64,000 nucleotides of DNA from an uncultured Celeribacter sp. (GTDB taxonomy: Bacteria > Pseudomonadota > Alphaproteobacteria > Rhodobacterales > Rhodobacteraceae), in contig NZ_OY780935.1 in the NCBI RefSeq assembly GCF_963675965.1, positions 310,001 to 374,000 on the forward strand. The letters run 5' to 3'. The position numbers and the translations under genes were made by a program. The number at the start of each line of letters is the position of its first letter. Within the stretch, counting starts at the first letter, position 1. Of this stretch, positions 24,998 through 33,787 are shown piece after piece. Below the pieces are notes generated by a model that saw nothing but the letters and a program-made list of their open reading frames with translations, made no database searches and had not been told where the DNA came from.

Positions 24998-26299
24998 ATG
25001 GATATTCTGACGATCAACGACACCCCGGGACAGCACCCTGCCTCCTGGTATGCCGCGACAGCCAAGGCGCCGGGTCCCTACCCGGATGCCAGCGGCACGC
25101 TCACCTGTGATGTCTGTGTCGTGGGCGGCGGCTACGCCGGGCTCTCGAGCGCGCTGCATCTGGCGCGGCGCGGCTATGATGTCGTGCTGCTGGAGGCGTC
25201 ACGGGTGGGATCCGGGGCCTCGGGGCGCAATGGTGGTCAGGTGTCCATGGGGCAACGTCTGGAACAGGACGACCTGGAACCCATGGTCGGACTGACCAAG
25301 GCCCGCATGCTCTGGGACATGGGTGCCGAAGCTGTCGATCTGGTCAAACAGATGCTGCGAGACAGTGGCGATGACTGCGACTGGCGCGACGGGGTGATCC
25401 ATGCCAATCACCGCGCCCGGTTTTCCGCTCATTCGCAAAAACATGTCGCCCATATGCAGTCGGCCTATGGCTATGACAAGATCCGCTATCTCAACCGTGA
25501 TGCCGTGCGTCATGAAGTTGGCGCCGAGGGCTATCATTCCGGCACGCTGGACATGGGATCGGGGCATCTGCACCCGCTGCGCTATGCTTGCGCTCTGGCC
25601 CGTTTGTCGCAATCCGCTGGCGTCCGCATTCACGAAATGTCACGCGCAACGCGCATCGAGACCGCAGGCAAACCGCGCGTCCACACTGACAAGGCGGTGA
25701 TCGAGGCCGAGCATCTGATCCTCGCGATGAACGGCTATCACAACAACTGTGAGCGTACCGTGGCGCGCCACGTGATGCCGATCAACAATTTCATCGCGGT
25801 GACAGAGCCCCTGCCCCAACCGCTTTCAGACCGGCTGATCCCGAACCGCTATGCGGTCGCCGACAGTCGCTTTGTGATCAATTATTTTCGCATGTCGCCT
25901 GACAACCGGATGATTTTCGGCGGTGGCGAAAGCTATGGCTATAAATTCCCCACCGATCTGCGCGCCAAGGTGCGTGGCCCGATGTGCGAGGTCTTTCCCG
26001 AGCTGAAAGACACGAAACTGGATTATGCATGGGGCGGCACGTTGGGCATCACCATGTCCCGCCTGCCCCATTTCGCGCGCTTGGGGCCTGCGGCCCTGTC
26101 CGTGGCCGGGTTCTCCGGTCAAGGGGTAGCGCTGGCAACCTTTTCAGGGCAGATCGCGGCCGAAACCGTGGCGGGACAGGCCGAACGCTTTGACATGATC
26201 GCCCATCTCCCCACTCCGGGCTTTCCCGGCGGTCCCGCCCTACGTACGCCGCTGTTGGCGGCGGCGATGACATGGTACGCTTTGCGTGACAAATTCTGA
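24998..26299 (+). CDS. FAD-dependent amine oxidoreductase (PuuB-like)
   Basis: 433 residues of the DAO family. The N-terminus contains SWYAATAKAPGPYP, typical of gamma-glutamylputrescine oxidase relatives, followed by the FAD motif CVVGGGYAGLSSALHLARRG and SGRNGGQVSMGQ. The C-terminal GFSGQGVALATFSGQIAAE closes the FAD site. It would oxidise an amine to an aldehyde with hydrogen peroxide or electron-carrier reduction in the cytoplasm. It is 5 nt from the aminotransferase gene. No gamma-glutamyl-ligase (puuA) is seen in the window, so the gamma-glutamyl route cannot be confirmed here. Confidence 0.88.
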   Translation: MDILTINDTPGQHPASWYAATAKAPGPYPDASGTLTCDVCVVGGGYAGLSSALHLARRGYDVVLLEASRVGSGASGRNGGQVSMGQRLEQDDLEPMVGLTKARMLWDMGAEAVDLVKQMLRDSGDDCDWRDGVIHANHRARFSAHSQKHVAHMQSAYGYDKIRYLNRDAVRHEVGAEGYHSGTLDMGSGHLHPLRYACALARLSQSAGVRIHEMSRATRIETAGKPRVHTDKAVIEAEHLILAMNGYHNNCERTVARHVMPINNFIAVTEPLPQPLSDRLIPNRYAVADSRFVINYFRMSPDNRMIFGGGESYGYKFPTDLRAKVRGPMCEVFPELKDTKLDYAWGGTLGITMSRLPHFARLGPAALSVAGFSGQGVALATFSGQIAAETVAGQAERFDMIAHLPTPGFPGGPALRTPLLAAAMTWYALRDKF

Positions 26300-26332
26300 A
26301 TCTTTCCGAAACGCCCTACGATTGAGGACCCC

Positions 26333-27763
26333 ATGACAGAACTGAAAACAGATCGCTTTTTCATCGGCGGCGCCTGGGTCGCACCAAAAGGCAAGGACAC
26401 GATCGGTGTGGTGAACCCCGCCACGGAAGAGGTCTTTGCCACCGTTGCTATGGGCAATGCCGCAGACATTGACGCCGCCGTTGCGGCCGCGAAAGCCGCT
26501 TTTCCATCCTTTGCCCGCACGACCCGGGCCGCGCGGCTAGACCTGCTGGCCGCGATCCGCGACGTCTACCAAAAGCGCTATGACGAAATGGCGGCGGCCA
26601 TATCTGAGGAAATGGGCGCGCCGATTTCCCTGTCCAATCGCGCCCAGGCGGCCGTCGGCATCGGGCATCTGGACGGCGTTGTCGCTGCCTTGGAGCGCTT
26701 TGAATTTGAACACAGAAACGAGGTTGGCGATTTGATCCTGCACGAACCGATCGGTGTTTGCGGTTTCATCACGCCATGGAACTGGCCGATCAACCAGATC
26801 GCGCTCAAGGTGATCCCGGCCTTGGCGGCGGGCTGCACCATGGTGCTGAAACCGTCTGAACTGACGCCGATGAACGCGCTGATCTATGCCGAAATCCTTG
26901 AGGAAGCAGGCGTGCCCGCCGGGGTGTTCAATCTTGTGAACGGCGACGGCCCGACATCGGGTGCGGCCCTGTCCAGTCATCCGGATGTCGCTATGATGTC
27001 CTTTACCGGATCGACGCGCGCGGGTGTTGAAATCGGGCGCGCCGCAGCCGCCACTGTCAAACGCGTGACGCTGGAGCTGGGCGGCAAGTCCCCCAACATC
27101 CTGCTTGATGACTGCAATCTCGAAGAGGCCGTCCGCCGCGGCGCCCGCCATTGTTTCCAGAACACCGGACAGAGCTGCAATGCCCCGACGCGCATGCTGG
27201 TCCCGGAAAATCTCTATGAGGATGCGATGGAAATCGCCCGCGAGGTGGCCGAAGCAACAGAGGTGGACCTGCCCACAAAGCCCGGACCCCATATCGGCCC
27301 GCTGGTGTCACAGCTTCAGTATGACAAGGTTCAAGCGCTCATTCAGGCCGGGATCGAAGAAGGCGCGCGGCTGGTGGCTGGCGGCCTTGGCCGTCCCGAA
27401 GGGTTTAACCTTGGGTATTTCGTGCGTCCCACCGTCTTTGGCGACGTGACCAATGACATGCGCATCGCGCAGGAGGAAATCTTTGGTCCGGTGCTGTCGA
27501 TGATCTCCTATCAGGACGATGAAGACGCCATTCGCATCGCCAATGATACACCCTATGGTCTGGCGGCACAGGTGCAGGGCGAGCCGGAACATGCGTTGAA
27601 GATTGCCCGCGAAATCCGCGCCGGAATGGTCCACATCAACGGGTCTGACATCGCCTTTGGGTCCCCCTTCGGCGGCTACAAACTGTCCGGAAATGGCCGA
27701 GAAGGCGGGCAATACGGCATCGAAGATTTCTGCGAAATCAAAGCGATATCGACGCCTTCTTAA
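26333..27763 (+). CDS. NAD(P)-dependent aldehyde dehydrogenase
   Basis: 476 residues with the full ALDH signature: CGFITPWNWPINQIALKVIPALAAG, the glutamate in LELGGKSPNILLDD, and the catalytic cysteine in FQNTGQSCNAPTRM. In this operon it would oxidise the aldehyde made by the upstream amine enzymes, for example aminobutyraldehyde or its gamma-glutamyl form. It is 33 nt after the oxidase gene. Its stop is 8 nt from that of the convergent GntR gene. Confidence 0.92.
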   Translation: MTELKTDRFFIGGAWVAPKGKDTIGVVNPATEEVFATVAMGNAADIDAAVAAAKAAFPSFARTTRAARLDLLAAIRDVYQKRYDEMAAAISEEMGAPISLSNRAQAAVGIGHLDGVVAALERFEFEHRNEVGDLILHEPIGVCGFITPWNWPINQIALKVIPALAAGCTMVLKPSELTPMNALIYAEILEEAGVPAGVFNLVNGDGPTSGAALSSHPDVAMMSFTGSTRAGVEIGRAAAATVKRVTLELGGKSPNILLDDCNLEEAVRRGARHCFQNTGQSCNAPTRMLVPENLYEDAMEIAREVAEATEVDLPTKPGPHIGPLVSQLQYDKVQALIQAGIEEGARLVAGGLGRPEGFNLGYFVRPTVFGDVTNDMRIAQEEIFGPVLSMISYQDDEDAIRIANDTPYGLAAQVQGEPEHALKIAREIRAGMVHINGSDIAFGSPFGGYKLSGNGREGGQYGIEDFCEIKAISTPS

Positions 27764-27770
27764 GTGCTTC

Positions 27771-28433
27771 TTAAAGCGCGCCTTCCAGGATGGCGGCGCG
27801 CACATTTTCCATGCCCTGCAATATATCGGCGCGGATGGCCGCGGCGGCAGCTTCGCCGTCTCTGGCCTCAAGCGCTGCAATCGCGGCGACATGCATGTCG
27901 GGCAGCGCGGGGGGCGCGCCGAAATGGCGGCTCATCACCCGCAGCGCAGGTGCGGAGCGCAGCCAGAGTGTGTCGACAAGTGCCCCGATCACCTTGGCCC
28001 CGGCCACCCCGTAGATCGCCATGTGGAACTGGTGGTTATGGATGAGATAGCCACGTATATCACCGGCCTGCAGCGCCCTATCGATGGCGGCATCTGCCGC
28101 GACGATTGTCTTAATCTGTGCCGGCATGATCCGGGCTGCGGCCTGACGGGCCAGTTCGGGTTCCAGCGCCGCACGCGCAAAGATCAGTTCGTCGACCTGC
28201 GCGACCGTCAAAACCGGCACCGTCACGCGGCGATTGCCGTGAAATTCCAAAGCGCCCTCTGACGTCAATCGACGGATCGCTTCGCGCACCGGTGTCATCC
28301 CTGCCCCCAGCGCATCCGTCAGCCCCTGGATTGTCACCGGCTGTCCCGGCACCAGATCTCCGGACAATATCTGATCGCGAATGCCGCGATAGACGCGCAG
28401 ATGGGCGGGTTCTTTGAGCGGCGCATCGGTCAT
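27771..28433 (-). CDS. GntR family regulator (FCD subfamily)
   Basis: 220 residues: winged helix-turn-helix at about 10-75 (LTDALGAGMTPVREAIRRLTSEGAL) and a C-terminal FCD-type effector domain (LIFARAALEPELARQAA, then HNHQFHMAIYGVAG with metal-binding type histidines). It converges on the amine catabolic operon and probably controls it, which I infer from position. There is no room for a terminator between the two stops, so the transcripts must overlap. Confidence 0.88.
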   Translation of the reverse strand: MTDAPLKEPAHLRVYRGIRDQILSGDLVPGQPVTIQGLTDALGAGMTPVREAIRRLTSEGALEFHGNRRVTVPVLTVAQVDELIFARAALEPELARQAAARIMPAQIKTIVAADAAIDRALQAGDIRGYLIHNHQFHMAIYGVAGAKVIGALVDTLWLRSAPALRVMSRHFGAPPALPDMHVAAIAALEARDGEAAAAAIRADILQGMENVRAAILEGAL

Positions 28434-28534
28434 CGTCAGGGATCCTGTGTCGGTCAGAATTTCATTTGATCACATTCCGCCCCCTGCGCTCAAGCGGCTT
28501 TGCATGCGCCAGGGCACGCGTCTGAGTGGACGCT

Positions 28535-28562
28535 ACAAAAAACGCCGCCCCGAGGGACGGCG
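28535..28562 (-). terminator. Terminator of the pst-pho operon
   Basis: On the minus strand ACGCCG and CGGCGT pair, the stem continues inward with one mismatch, and TTTTTT follows directly. It lies 26 nt after the phoB stop. Confidence 0.85.
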
Positions 28563-28587
28563 TCTTAGAAAGGATGTTCTGACCGGA

Positions 28588-29277
28588 TCAGCCGAGCGCA
28601 TAGCCTGCGCCGCGCACTGTGCGCACGGGATCTTCTCCGCCGTGCTGACACAGCGCCTTGCGCAACCGACCGATGTGGACGTCCACCGTGCGGGTATCGA
28701 CATAGATGTCGCGCCCCCAGACCCGGTCGAGAAGCTGTTCGCGCGACCAGACGCGGCCCGGCTTTTCCATAAAGGTCGACAACAGGCGAAACTCTGTCGG
28801 CCCCAGTTTCAGCTGGCTTTCCCCCCGGGTGACCCGATGGGTTTCGCTATCCAGACGAATGTCTTCGAACTCAAGCACCAGACCGGTGGCTGCCGGGCGC
28901 ACCCGCCGCAATTGCGTGCGCACCCGCGCCATCAGCTCGATCACGGAATAGGGCTTGACGACATAGTCGTCTGCCCCTGTTTCCAACCCGCGCACACGGT
29001 CCACCTCTTCGGAACGCGCAGACAGCATGATGATCGGGATCTCACGCGTGTCGGGACGGGTCTTCAGCCGGCGACAGATTTCAATCCCGGACACCCCCGG
29101 AAGCATCCAGTCCAATACAATGATATCGGGCTGGTCTTCATCCACGAAAAGCAGCGCATCATCGCCGTTTTCGGCCTTGGAGACTGCAAATCCTTCCGCT
29201 TCGAGGTTGTAGGCCAGAACTTCCCGCTGCGCAGGTTCATCCTCGACCACCAGCACACGAGGCTGATCAGCAGACAT
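28588..29277 (-). CDS. phoB: Phosphate regulon response regulator
   Basis: 229 residues. The receiver domain has the acidic pair VEDE and the phosphoacceptor Asp56 in VLDWMLPG. The C-terminal winged helix (RVWSREQLLDRVWGRDIYVDTRTVDVHIGRLRKAL) is typical OmpR/PhoB. When phosphorylated by PhoR it activates genes carrying Pho boxes, including the site at 34905. The ATG overlaps the phoU stop by 1 nt (TAATG). It is the last gene of the operon. Confidence 0.96.
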   Translation of the reverse strand: MSADQPRVLVVEDEPAQREVLAYNLEAEGFAVSKAENGDDALLFVDEDQPDIIVLDWMLPGVSGIEICRRLKTRPDTREIPIIMLSARSEEVDRVRGLETGADDYVVKPYSVIELMARVRTQLRRVRPAATGLVLEFEDIRLDSETHRVTRGESQLKLGPTEFRLLSTFMEKPGRVWSREQLLDRVWGRDIYVDTRTVDVHIGRLRKALCQHGGEDPVRTVRGAGYALG

Positions 29278-29999
29278 TATTCATCCTCCCCGTCGAACAT
29301 CTTCTGAGAGGTCACATCGCCTTTTGGACGGGCGTCATCCGGCATTTCGCCGGTCGCAAGATAGATCACCTGCTCGGCAATCGAGGTTGCGTGGTCGCCC
29401 ATGCGCTCGATATTCTTGGCGATGAAATGCAAGTGCATACATGCTGTGATGTTGCGCGGGTCTTCCATCATGTAGGTCAGGAATTCGCGGAACAGCGCAT
29501 TGTACATCTGATCCACGTCGAGATCGCGGTGACGCACCTCATTGGCCATTTCGGCGTCGCGCTGGATATAGGCATCCAGCGCCAGTTTGAGCATCTCTTC
29601 AACTTCGCGGGCCATGCGCCGGATCGAGGTCGCCGCGCCGGTGATCGGATTCATGTTGACCAGAACCCCGGTTCGTTTCGCCAGGTTCTTAGCATAGTCG
29701 CCACAACGTTCGAGATTGGTGGATATCTTCATCACCGTCAGAACGGTGCGAAGATCGCCAGCAGTGGGCGAACGCAACGCGATCAGCCGCGCGGCTTCTT
29801 CGTTCACCTCTTCTTCGAGCTTGTCGATCACCTTGTCGGAGTTGCGCACTTTCTCGGCCAGCTCGACATCGCGCTCTTCAAGCGCCTGGGCCGCGTCCTT
29901 GATATTGGCTTCGACCAGGCCGCCCATTTTCATGATCAGCGCCTGAATGGCTTCCAGATCCCGGTCAAAGACCGAAGCGATATGTTTTTCGTTCTGCAT
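29277..29999 (-). CDS. phoU: Phosphate signalling complex protein PhoU
   Basis: 240 residues, all-helical, with two PhoU repeats. The metal-binding type motif NLERCGDYAKNLAKR in the first is matched by NIERMGDHATSIAE in the second. It is a cytoplasmic protein that links PstB/PstSCAB to PhoR and holds the Pho system off when phosphate is plentiful. It lies 14 nt after pstB and overlaps phoB by 1 nt. Confidence 0.96.
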   Translation of the reverse strand: MQNEKHIASVFDRDLEAIQALIMKMGGLVEANIKDAAQALEERDVELAEKVRNSDKVIDKLEEEVNEEAARLIALRSPTAGDLRTVLTVMKISTNLERCGDYAKNLAKRTGVLVNMNPITGAATSIRRMAREVEEMLKLALDAYIQRDAEMANEVRHRDLDVDQMYNALFREFLTYMMEDPRNITACMHLHFIAKNIERMGDHATSIAEQVIYLATGEMPDDARPKGDVTSQKMFDGEDE

Positions 30000-30013
30000 C
30001 TGGGGGTCCTCCC

Positions 30014-30811
30014 TTAACCAATCCGACCGGTGATGTAGCTTTCCGTGCGCTCATCTTTCGGATTGGTGAAAATCTGTTCTGTGTCGCCATATTCCACAAG
30101 GTTGCCTAGGTGGAAAAATGCGGTTTTCTGGCTGACACGTGCGGCCTGTTGCATCGAGTGGGTCACGATCACCACCGAAAAGTTTTCGCGCAGCTCGTCG
30201 ATCAGCTCTTCGACCTGCAGCGTCGCAATCGGGTCGAGCGCGGAACAGGGTTCATCCATCAGCAGGACTTCGGGCTCGGTGGCCACGGCGCGTGCAATGC
30301 ACAGACGCTGTTGTTGACCGCCCGACAGGCCGGTGCCCGGTGCATCCAGACGGTCCTTGACCTCGTCCCAGATCGCGCCACGACGCAGGGCCTTTTCGAC
30401 GATCTCGTCCAGCTCCGCCTTGTTCTTGGCCATGCCGTGAATGCGCGGGCCATAGGCGATGTTGTCGTAGATCGACTTCGGGAAAGGGTTCGGACGCTGG
30501 AACACCATGCCGACCTTGGCGCGCAGTTGCACCGGGTCGACGCGTTTGTCGTAGATGTCTTCGCTATCCAGCAGGATCTCGCCTTCCACGCGGCAAATAT
30601 CGATCGTGTCGTTCATCCGGTTGAGGCAGCGCAAGAACGTCGACTTGCCGCAGCCCGACGGGCCGATAAAGGCGGTCACGGTCTTGTCCTTGATTTCGAC
30701 GTCCACGTCTTTGATGGCGTGGGTGTCACCGTAATAGACCTGCACCTTTTTGGCCGAGATTTTCGTATCGTTCATGTCCACGTCTCTTTTCACAATTCGC
30801 ATATCGTTCAT
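30014..30811 (-). CDS. pstB: Phosphate ABC transporter ATP-binding protein
   Basis: 265 residues: Walker A GPSGCGKST, PstB-specific FLRCLNRMND, signature LSGGQQQRLCIARA and Walker B VLLMDEPCSALDP. It powers phosphate uptake. The first ATG at 30811 has GAGG 7 nt upstream. An internal ATG at 30775 (MNDTKISAKK) is a possible alternative that would remove 12 residues. Both are short of known PstB N-terminal motifs, so function is not affected. Confidence 0.95.
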   Translation of the reverse strand: MNDMRIVKRDVDMNDTKISAKKVQVYYGDTHAIKDVDVEIKDKTVTAFIGPSGCGKSTFLRCLNRMNDTIDICRVEGEILLDSEDIYDKRVDPVQLRAKVGMVFQRPNPFPKSIYDNIAYGPRIHGMAKNKAELDEIVEKALRRGAIWDEVKDRLDAPGTGLSGGQQQRLCIARAVATEPEVLLMDEPCSALDPIATLQVEELIDELRENFSVVIVTHSMQQAARVSQKTAFFHLGNLVEYGDTEQIFTNPKDERTESYITGRIG

Positions 30812-30823
30812 GGTGGGACCTCG

Positions 30824-32194
30824 TTACCAGCGGCGCTCAAAGCGGCGGCGCAGGATGACTGCAATGATGTTCATGGTCATCAGGAACACAAGAAGGATGA
30901 TGATGCCGCCCCAGGCGCGCTCATACCAGGCGCCATCGGCGCGGCTGGCCCAGATGTAGATCTGTGCCGGCATGCCCACGTTGGGTTCCGCAAAGAACCC
31001 GGCGACGCCGGACATGTCGGACTGCACAAAGGCGACCATGCCGATCATCAAAAGCGGAGCGGTTTCCCCAAGGGCCGCGGCCAGACCGATGATGGTGCCG
31101 GTCAGAATGCCCGGCATCGCCAGCGGCAGGATGTGATGGAACACCGCCTGCATTTTCGAGGCGCCGATCCCCAGCGCCGCGTCCTTGATCGAGGAGGGCA
31201 CCGCCTTGAGAGAGGCCCGCGTTGCAATGATGATCGTCGGCAGGGTCATCAGCGACAGGGCCAGACCACCGACCAGCGGTGCAGAGGAGCGGAAAGCCTG
31301 GATGCCCAGCGTGCCGCCACCGAACTGGATGAAGGCCGCCAGCGCGAGGATACCGAAGACGATCGAAGGCACAGCCGCGAGGTTTGAAATGTTCACCTCA
31401 AGGAAATCGGTGAACTTGTTCTTGGGCGCGAACTCTTCGAGATAGATCGAGGCCGCCACCGAGATCGGCAGACAGACCAGCAACACCACGATCATCATCG
31501 CGAAAGAGCCGAGGATCGACTGACCAAAGCCTGCCTGTTCCGGACGCAGGTCCGAGGCATCGCGCCCGAAGATGAAATGCAGGTTGAAGCTGCGCTTGAT
31601 CACCCCCGCCTCGATCAGCGTGTCGGTCAGCGCAAGGTGTTTATTGGTGATGTCGGGGTTGCGGGAAATGCTCTCACGCGTCACCCGCCCCTTCATGTAG
31701 CCGTCGATGTTGGAGGCGGCGAGCAATTTGAAGTCGACCGTTTCACCGATGGTTTCCGGATGTGCCAGCACGTAGTTACGCACCTGACCCGCCGCAGAGG
31801 GAGAAATCAGCGGCTTCAGATCCTTCGCCTTTTCCAACCCGCTGTCGATGCCCATCTCTTCGAGCTCGGCCAGCAGGGATTTCTGGATCAGCGGCGTATA
31901 GCCGAAGGTCGTGACCTTCTTAATGTCTTCGATGTCACCTGTGCCATTTTTGTCGAGCTTGGCGGGATCGAGATAGACCGGCACATTGATAAAGGTCTGG
32001 GTGAATGCCGGCGCGCCGGTCCCAATGATCTGGAACAGCAGCACACACAGAAAGAACAGACCTGCCGCGATCGCAGCAATCCCATAGAGTTTGAACCGGC
32101 GTTCCGAAGCCTTGCGGCGTTTCAGATGCGGATCCAATGCGTAGAGCGAGGACTTGCTGCTCTCGGGCTGCATATTGGTGGATTGAGCCGTCAT
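30824..32194 (-). CDS. pstA: Phosphate ABC transporter permease PstA, long form
   Basis: 456 residues, much longer than E. coli PstA (about 296) because of an N-terminal extension (roughly 1-215) with one membrane segment and a periplasmic region, as in the DUF3333-carrying PstA of alphaproteobacteria. The C-terminal half holds the permease segments and the loop AALGIGASKMQAVFHHILPLAMPGI. It forms the channel with PstC. The ATG overlaps the pstC stop by 4 nt. Confidence 0.93.
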   Translation of the reverse strand: MTAQSTNMQPESSKSSLYALDPHLKRRKASERRFKLYGIAAIAAGLFFLCVLLFQIIGTGAPAFTQTFINVPVYLDPAKLDKNGTGDIEDIKKVTTFGYTPLIQKSLLAELEEMGIDSGLEKAKDLKPLISPSAAGQVRNYVLAHPETIGETVDFKLLAASNIDGYMKGRVTRESISRNPDITNKHLALTDTLIEAGVIKRSFNLHFIFGRDASDLRPEQAGFGQSILGSFAMMIVVLLVCLPISVAASIYLEEFAPKNKFTDFLEVNISNLAAVPSIVFGILALAAFIQFGGGTLGIQAFRSSAPLVGGLALSLMTLPTIIIATRASLKAVPSSIKDAALGIGASKMQAVFHHILPLAMPGILTGTIIGLAAALGETAPLLMIGMVAFVQSDMSGVAGFFAEPNVGMPAQIYIWASRADGAWYERAWGGIIILLVFLMTMNIIAVILRRRFERRW

Positions 32195-33660
32195 GAATAC
32201 TGCTCCCGATATTTCGCCACGATTTTCTGGGCGAGAAGGTTCAGACCAAGGGTCACGATAAAGAGCGTCGTGCCGAGCGCATAGGCGACCAGCACCTCGG
32301 GTTGGGTAAAGTCGCTGTCGCCGGTGAGCTGGGACACGATCTTGGCGGTCACAGTCGTCATTGCCTCAAACGGGTTGAGCGACAACTGACCTGCGGCCCC
32401 TGCCCCAAACACCACCAGCATGGTTTCCCCGATGGCGCGCGAGGCGGCCAGAATGATCGCCCCGACGATGCCCGGAAGAGCGGCGGGCAGGATCACCTGT
32501 TTAATGGTTTCCGATTGCGTCGCACCCAGCCCGTAGGAGCCGTCACGCAGCGCCTGCGGCACGGCGTTGATGATGTCATCTGACAGTGAGGACACGAAGG
32601 GGATCAGCATGATGCCCATCACAAGCCCGGCCGTCATGACCGAGCGCGTGCCGCCCATCCATCCGAGCCCATCGTTGCCGAAAATGGTCATCAGCATCGG
32701 ACCGACAGTGATCAGTGCGAACAGACCGTAGACGATCGAAGGGATGCCCGCGAGGATCTCCAGTGCCGGTTTGATCATGCCACGCAGCGCGGGGCTGGCG
32801 TATTCCGACAGGTAGATCGCGGCAAACAGCCCGATCGGCACGGCGACGATCAGCGAAATGATCGACACGTAAAGCGTGCCCCAAAGGAGCGGCAAAAGCC
32901 CCAGCGACTGTTCTGCACCGGCACCTGAGCGCGGCGACCAGACCGTTCCGAACAGATAGTCCGAGGCCGGGTAAATGCGCAGAAATTCGATGGTGTTGAA
33001 GATCAGCGCCAGGAAGATCCCGACCGTGGTCAGAACTGCCACAGAGGCCGCGCCCATTAACAGCACCCGCGTCGCTTTTTCCACGCTGTTGCGCGCACGG
33101 TATTCCTTAGTGGTGCGCATCGTCGACAGGGCGAAACCGACCACCGCCACCGCAAGCACAACCGTCGTCATCAGCCAGCGGCCGATGCCCGACAGATGCC
33201 GGTATTGCTGTGCAGCGCGCAGCACATAGCCCTCGACATTGGACCCGAGTGCGACACCCACTTCGCTCAGACGCGCCCGGACGTCCGTCAGCTCGGCGCG
33301 GATCGAATTGGCGTCATCCGGCGTCATCACATCCTGCTGCACGGCCAGATCGAGACCGTCGGCGACACGGCGCACGTCCGACATCACCAGATTAAGAGCG
33401 CCCGCGTCGTTATAGACGCGTTCCGGGATCATTGAGGACACGCGCATCTCGATCATCATCGGCTGCACAACGATCCAGAACGCCATGACCAGAATGGCGG
33501 GCACAAGCGTATTCAAAAGAACGTTGGAGCCATAATAACTTGGCAAAGAATGAAGGCGCCGGATGTCGCCGCTGGCATCTTTCATGGCGCGCGAACGCCC
33601 GATGAAAAAACCCAACAGAGACAGGGCGAGGACAAGGATCAAAAGCCACATTGCGGGCAT
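32191..33660 (-). CDS. pstC: Phosphate ABC transporter permease PstC, long form
   Basis: 489 residues. As with PstA there is an N-terminal extension containing membrane segments and a periplasmic helical part (about 1-200), common in Rhodobacterales. The transport core carries YLSEYASPALRGMIKPALEILAGIPSIVYG and LGATQSETIKQVILPAALPGI. It starts with a membrane segment right at the N-terminus. It lies 127 nt after pstS, and a strong hairpin fills that gap. Confidence 0.93.
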   Translation of the reverse strand: MPAMWLLILVLALSLLGFFIGRSRAMKDASGDIRRLHSLPSYYGSNVLLNTLVPAILVMAFWIVVQPMMIEMRVSSMIPERVYNDAGALNLVMSDVRRVADGLDLAVQQDVMTPDDANSIRAELTDVRARLSEVGVALGSNVEGYVLRAAQQYRHLSGIGRWLMTTVVLAVAVVGFALSTMRTTKEYRARNSVEKATRVLLMGAASVAVLTTVGIFLALIFNTIEFLRIYPASDYLFGTVWSPRSGAGAEQSLGLLPLLWGTLYVSIISLIVAVPIGLFAAIYLSEYASPALRGMIKPALEILAGIPSIVYGLFALITVGPMLMTIFGNDGLGWMGGTRSVMTAGLVMGIMLIPFVSSLSDDIINAVPQALRDGSYGLGATQSETIKQVILPAALPGIVGAIILAASRAIGETMLVVFGAGAAGQLSLNPFEAMTTVTAKIVSQLTGDSDFTQPEVLVAYALGTTLFIVTLGLNLLAQKIVAKYREQYS

Positions 33661-33724
33661 GGATCGCTCCCATGGCGAAGGAAATCTCTACAAAGCGGGC
33701 CGAATGCCCATCCTTGCGTGATGC

Positions 33725-33757
33725 GGGGCAGCGCGGAATTTTGCGCCGCGCTGCCCC
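33725..33757 (-). other. Strong hairpin between pstS and pstC
   Basis: GGGGCAGCGCGG and CCGCGCTGCCCC are perfect 12-bp arms around a 9-nt loop. No T run follows on the minus strand, so this is more likely a 3'-end stabiliser or partial terminator. It would let pstS mRNA accumulate above the rest of the operon. Confidence 0.75.
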
Positions 33758-33774
33758 TTTCGTCGATATGAAAG

Positions 33775-33787
33775 AGCCCTTCGGGCT
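33775..33787 (-). terminator. Short hairpin at the pstS stop codon
   Basis: AGCCC and GGGCT pair around a 3-nt loop, overlapping the last base of the pstS stop and followed on the minus strand by CTTTC. Together with the larger hairpin it forms a two-step attenuating structure. Confidence 0.4.

Noticed and set aside
27760..27774. Fourth TTAA-N7-TTAA match
   Set aside because: It is made by the two convergent TAA stop codons of the aldehyde dehydrogenase and GntR genes, only 8 bp apart, where no promoter is expected.
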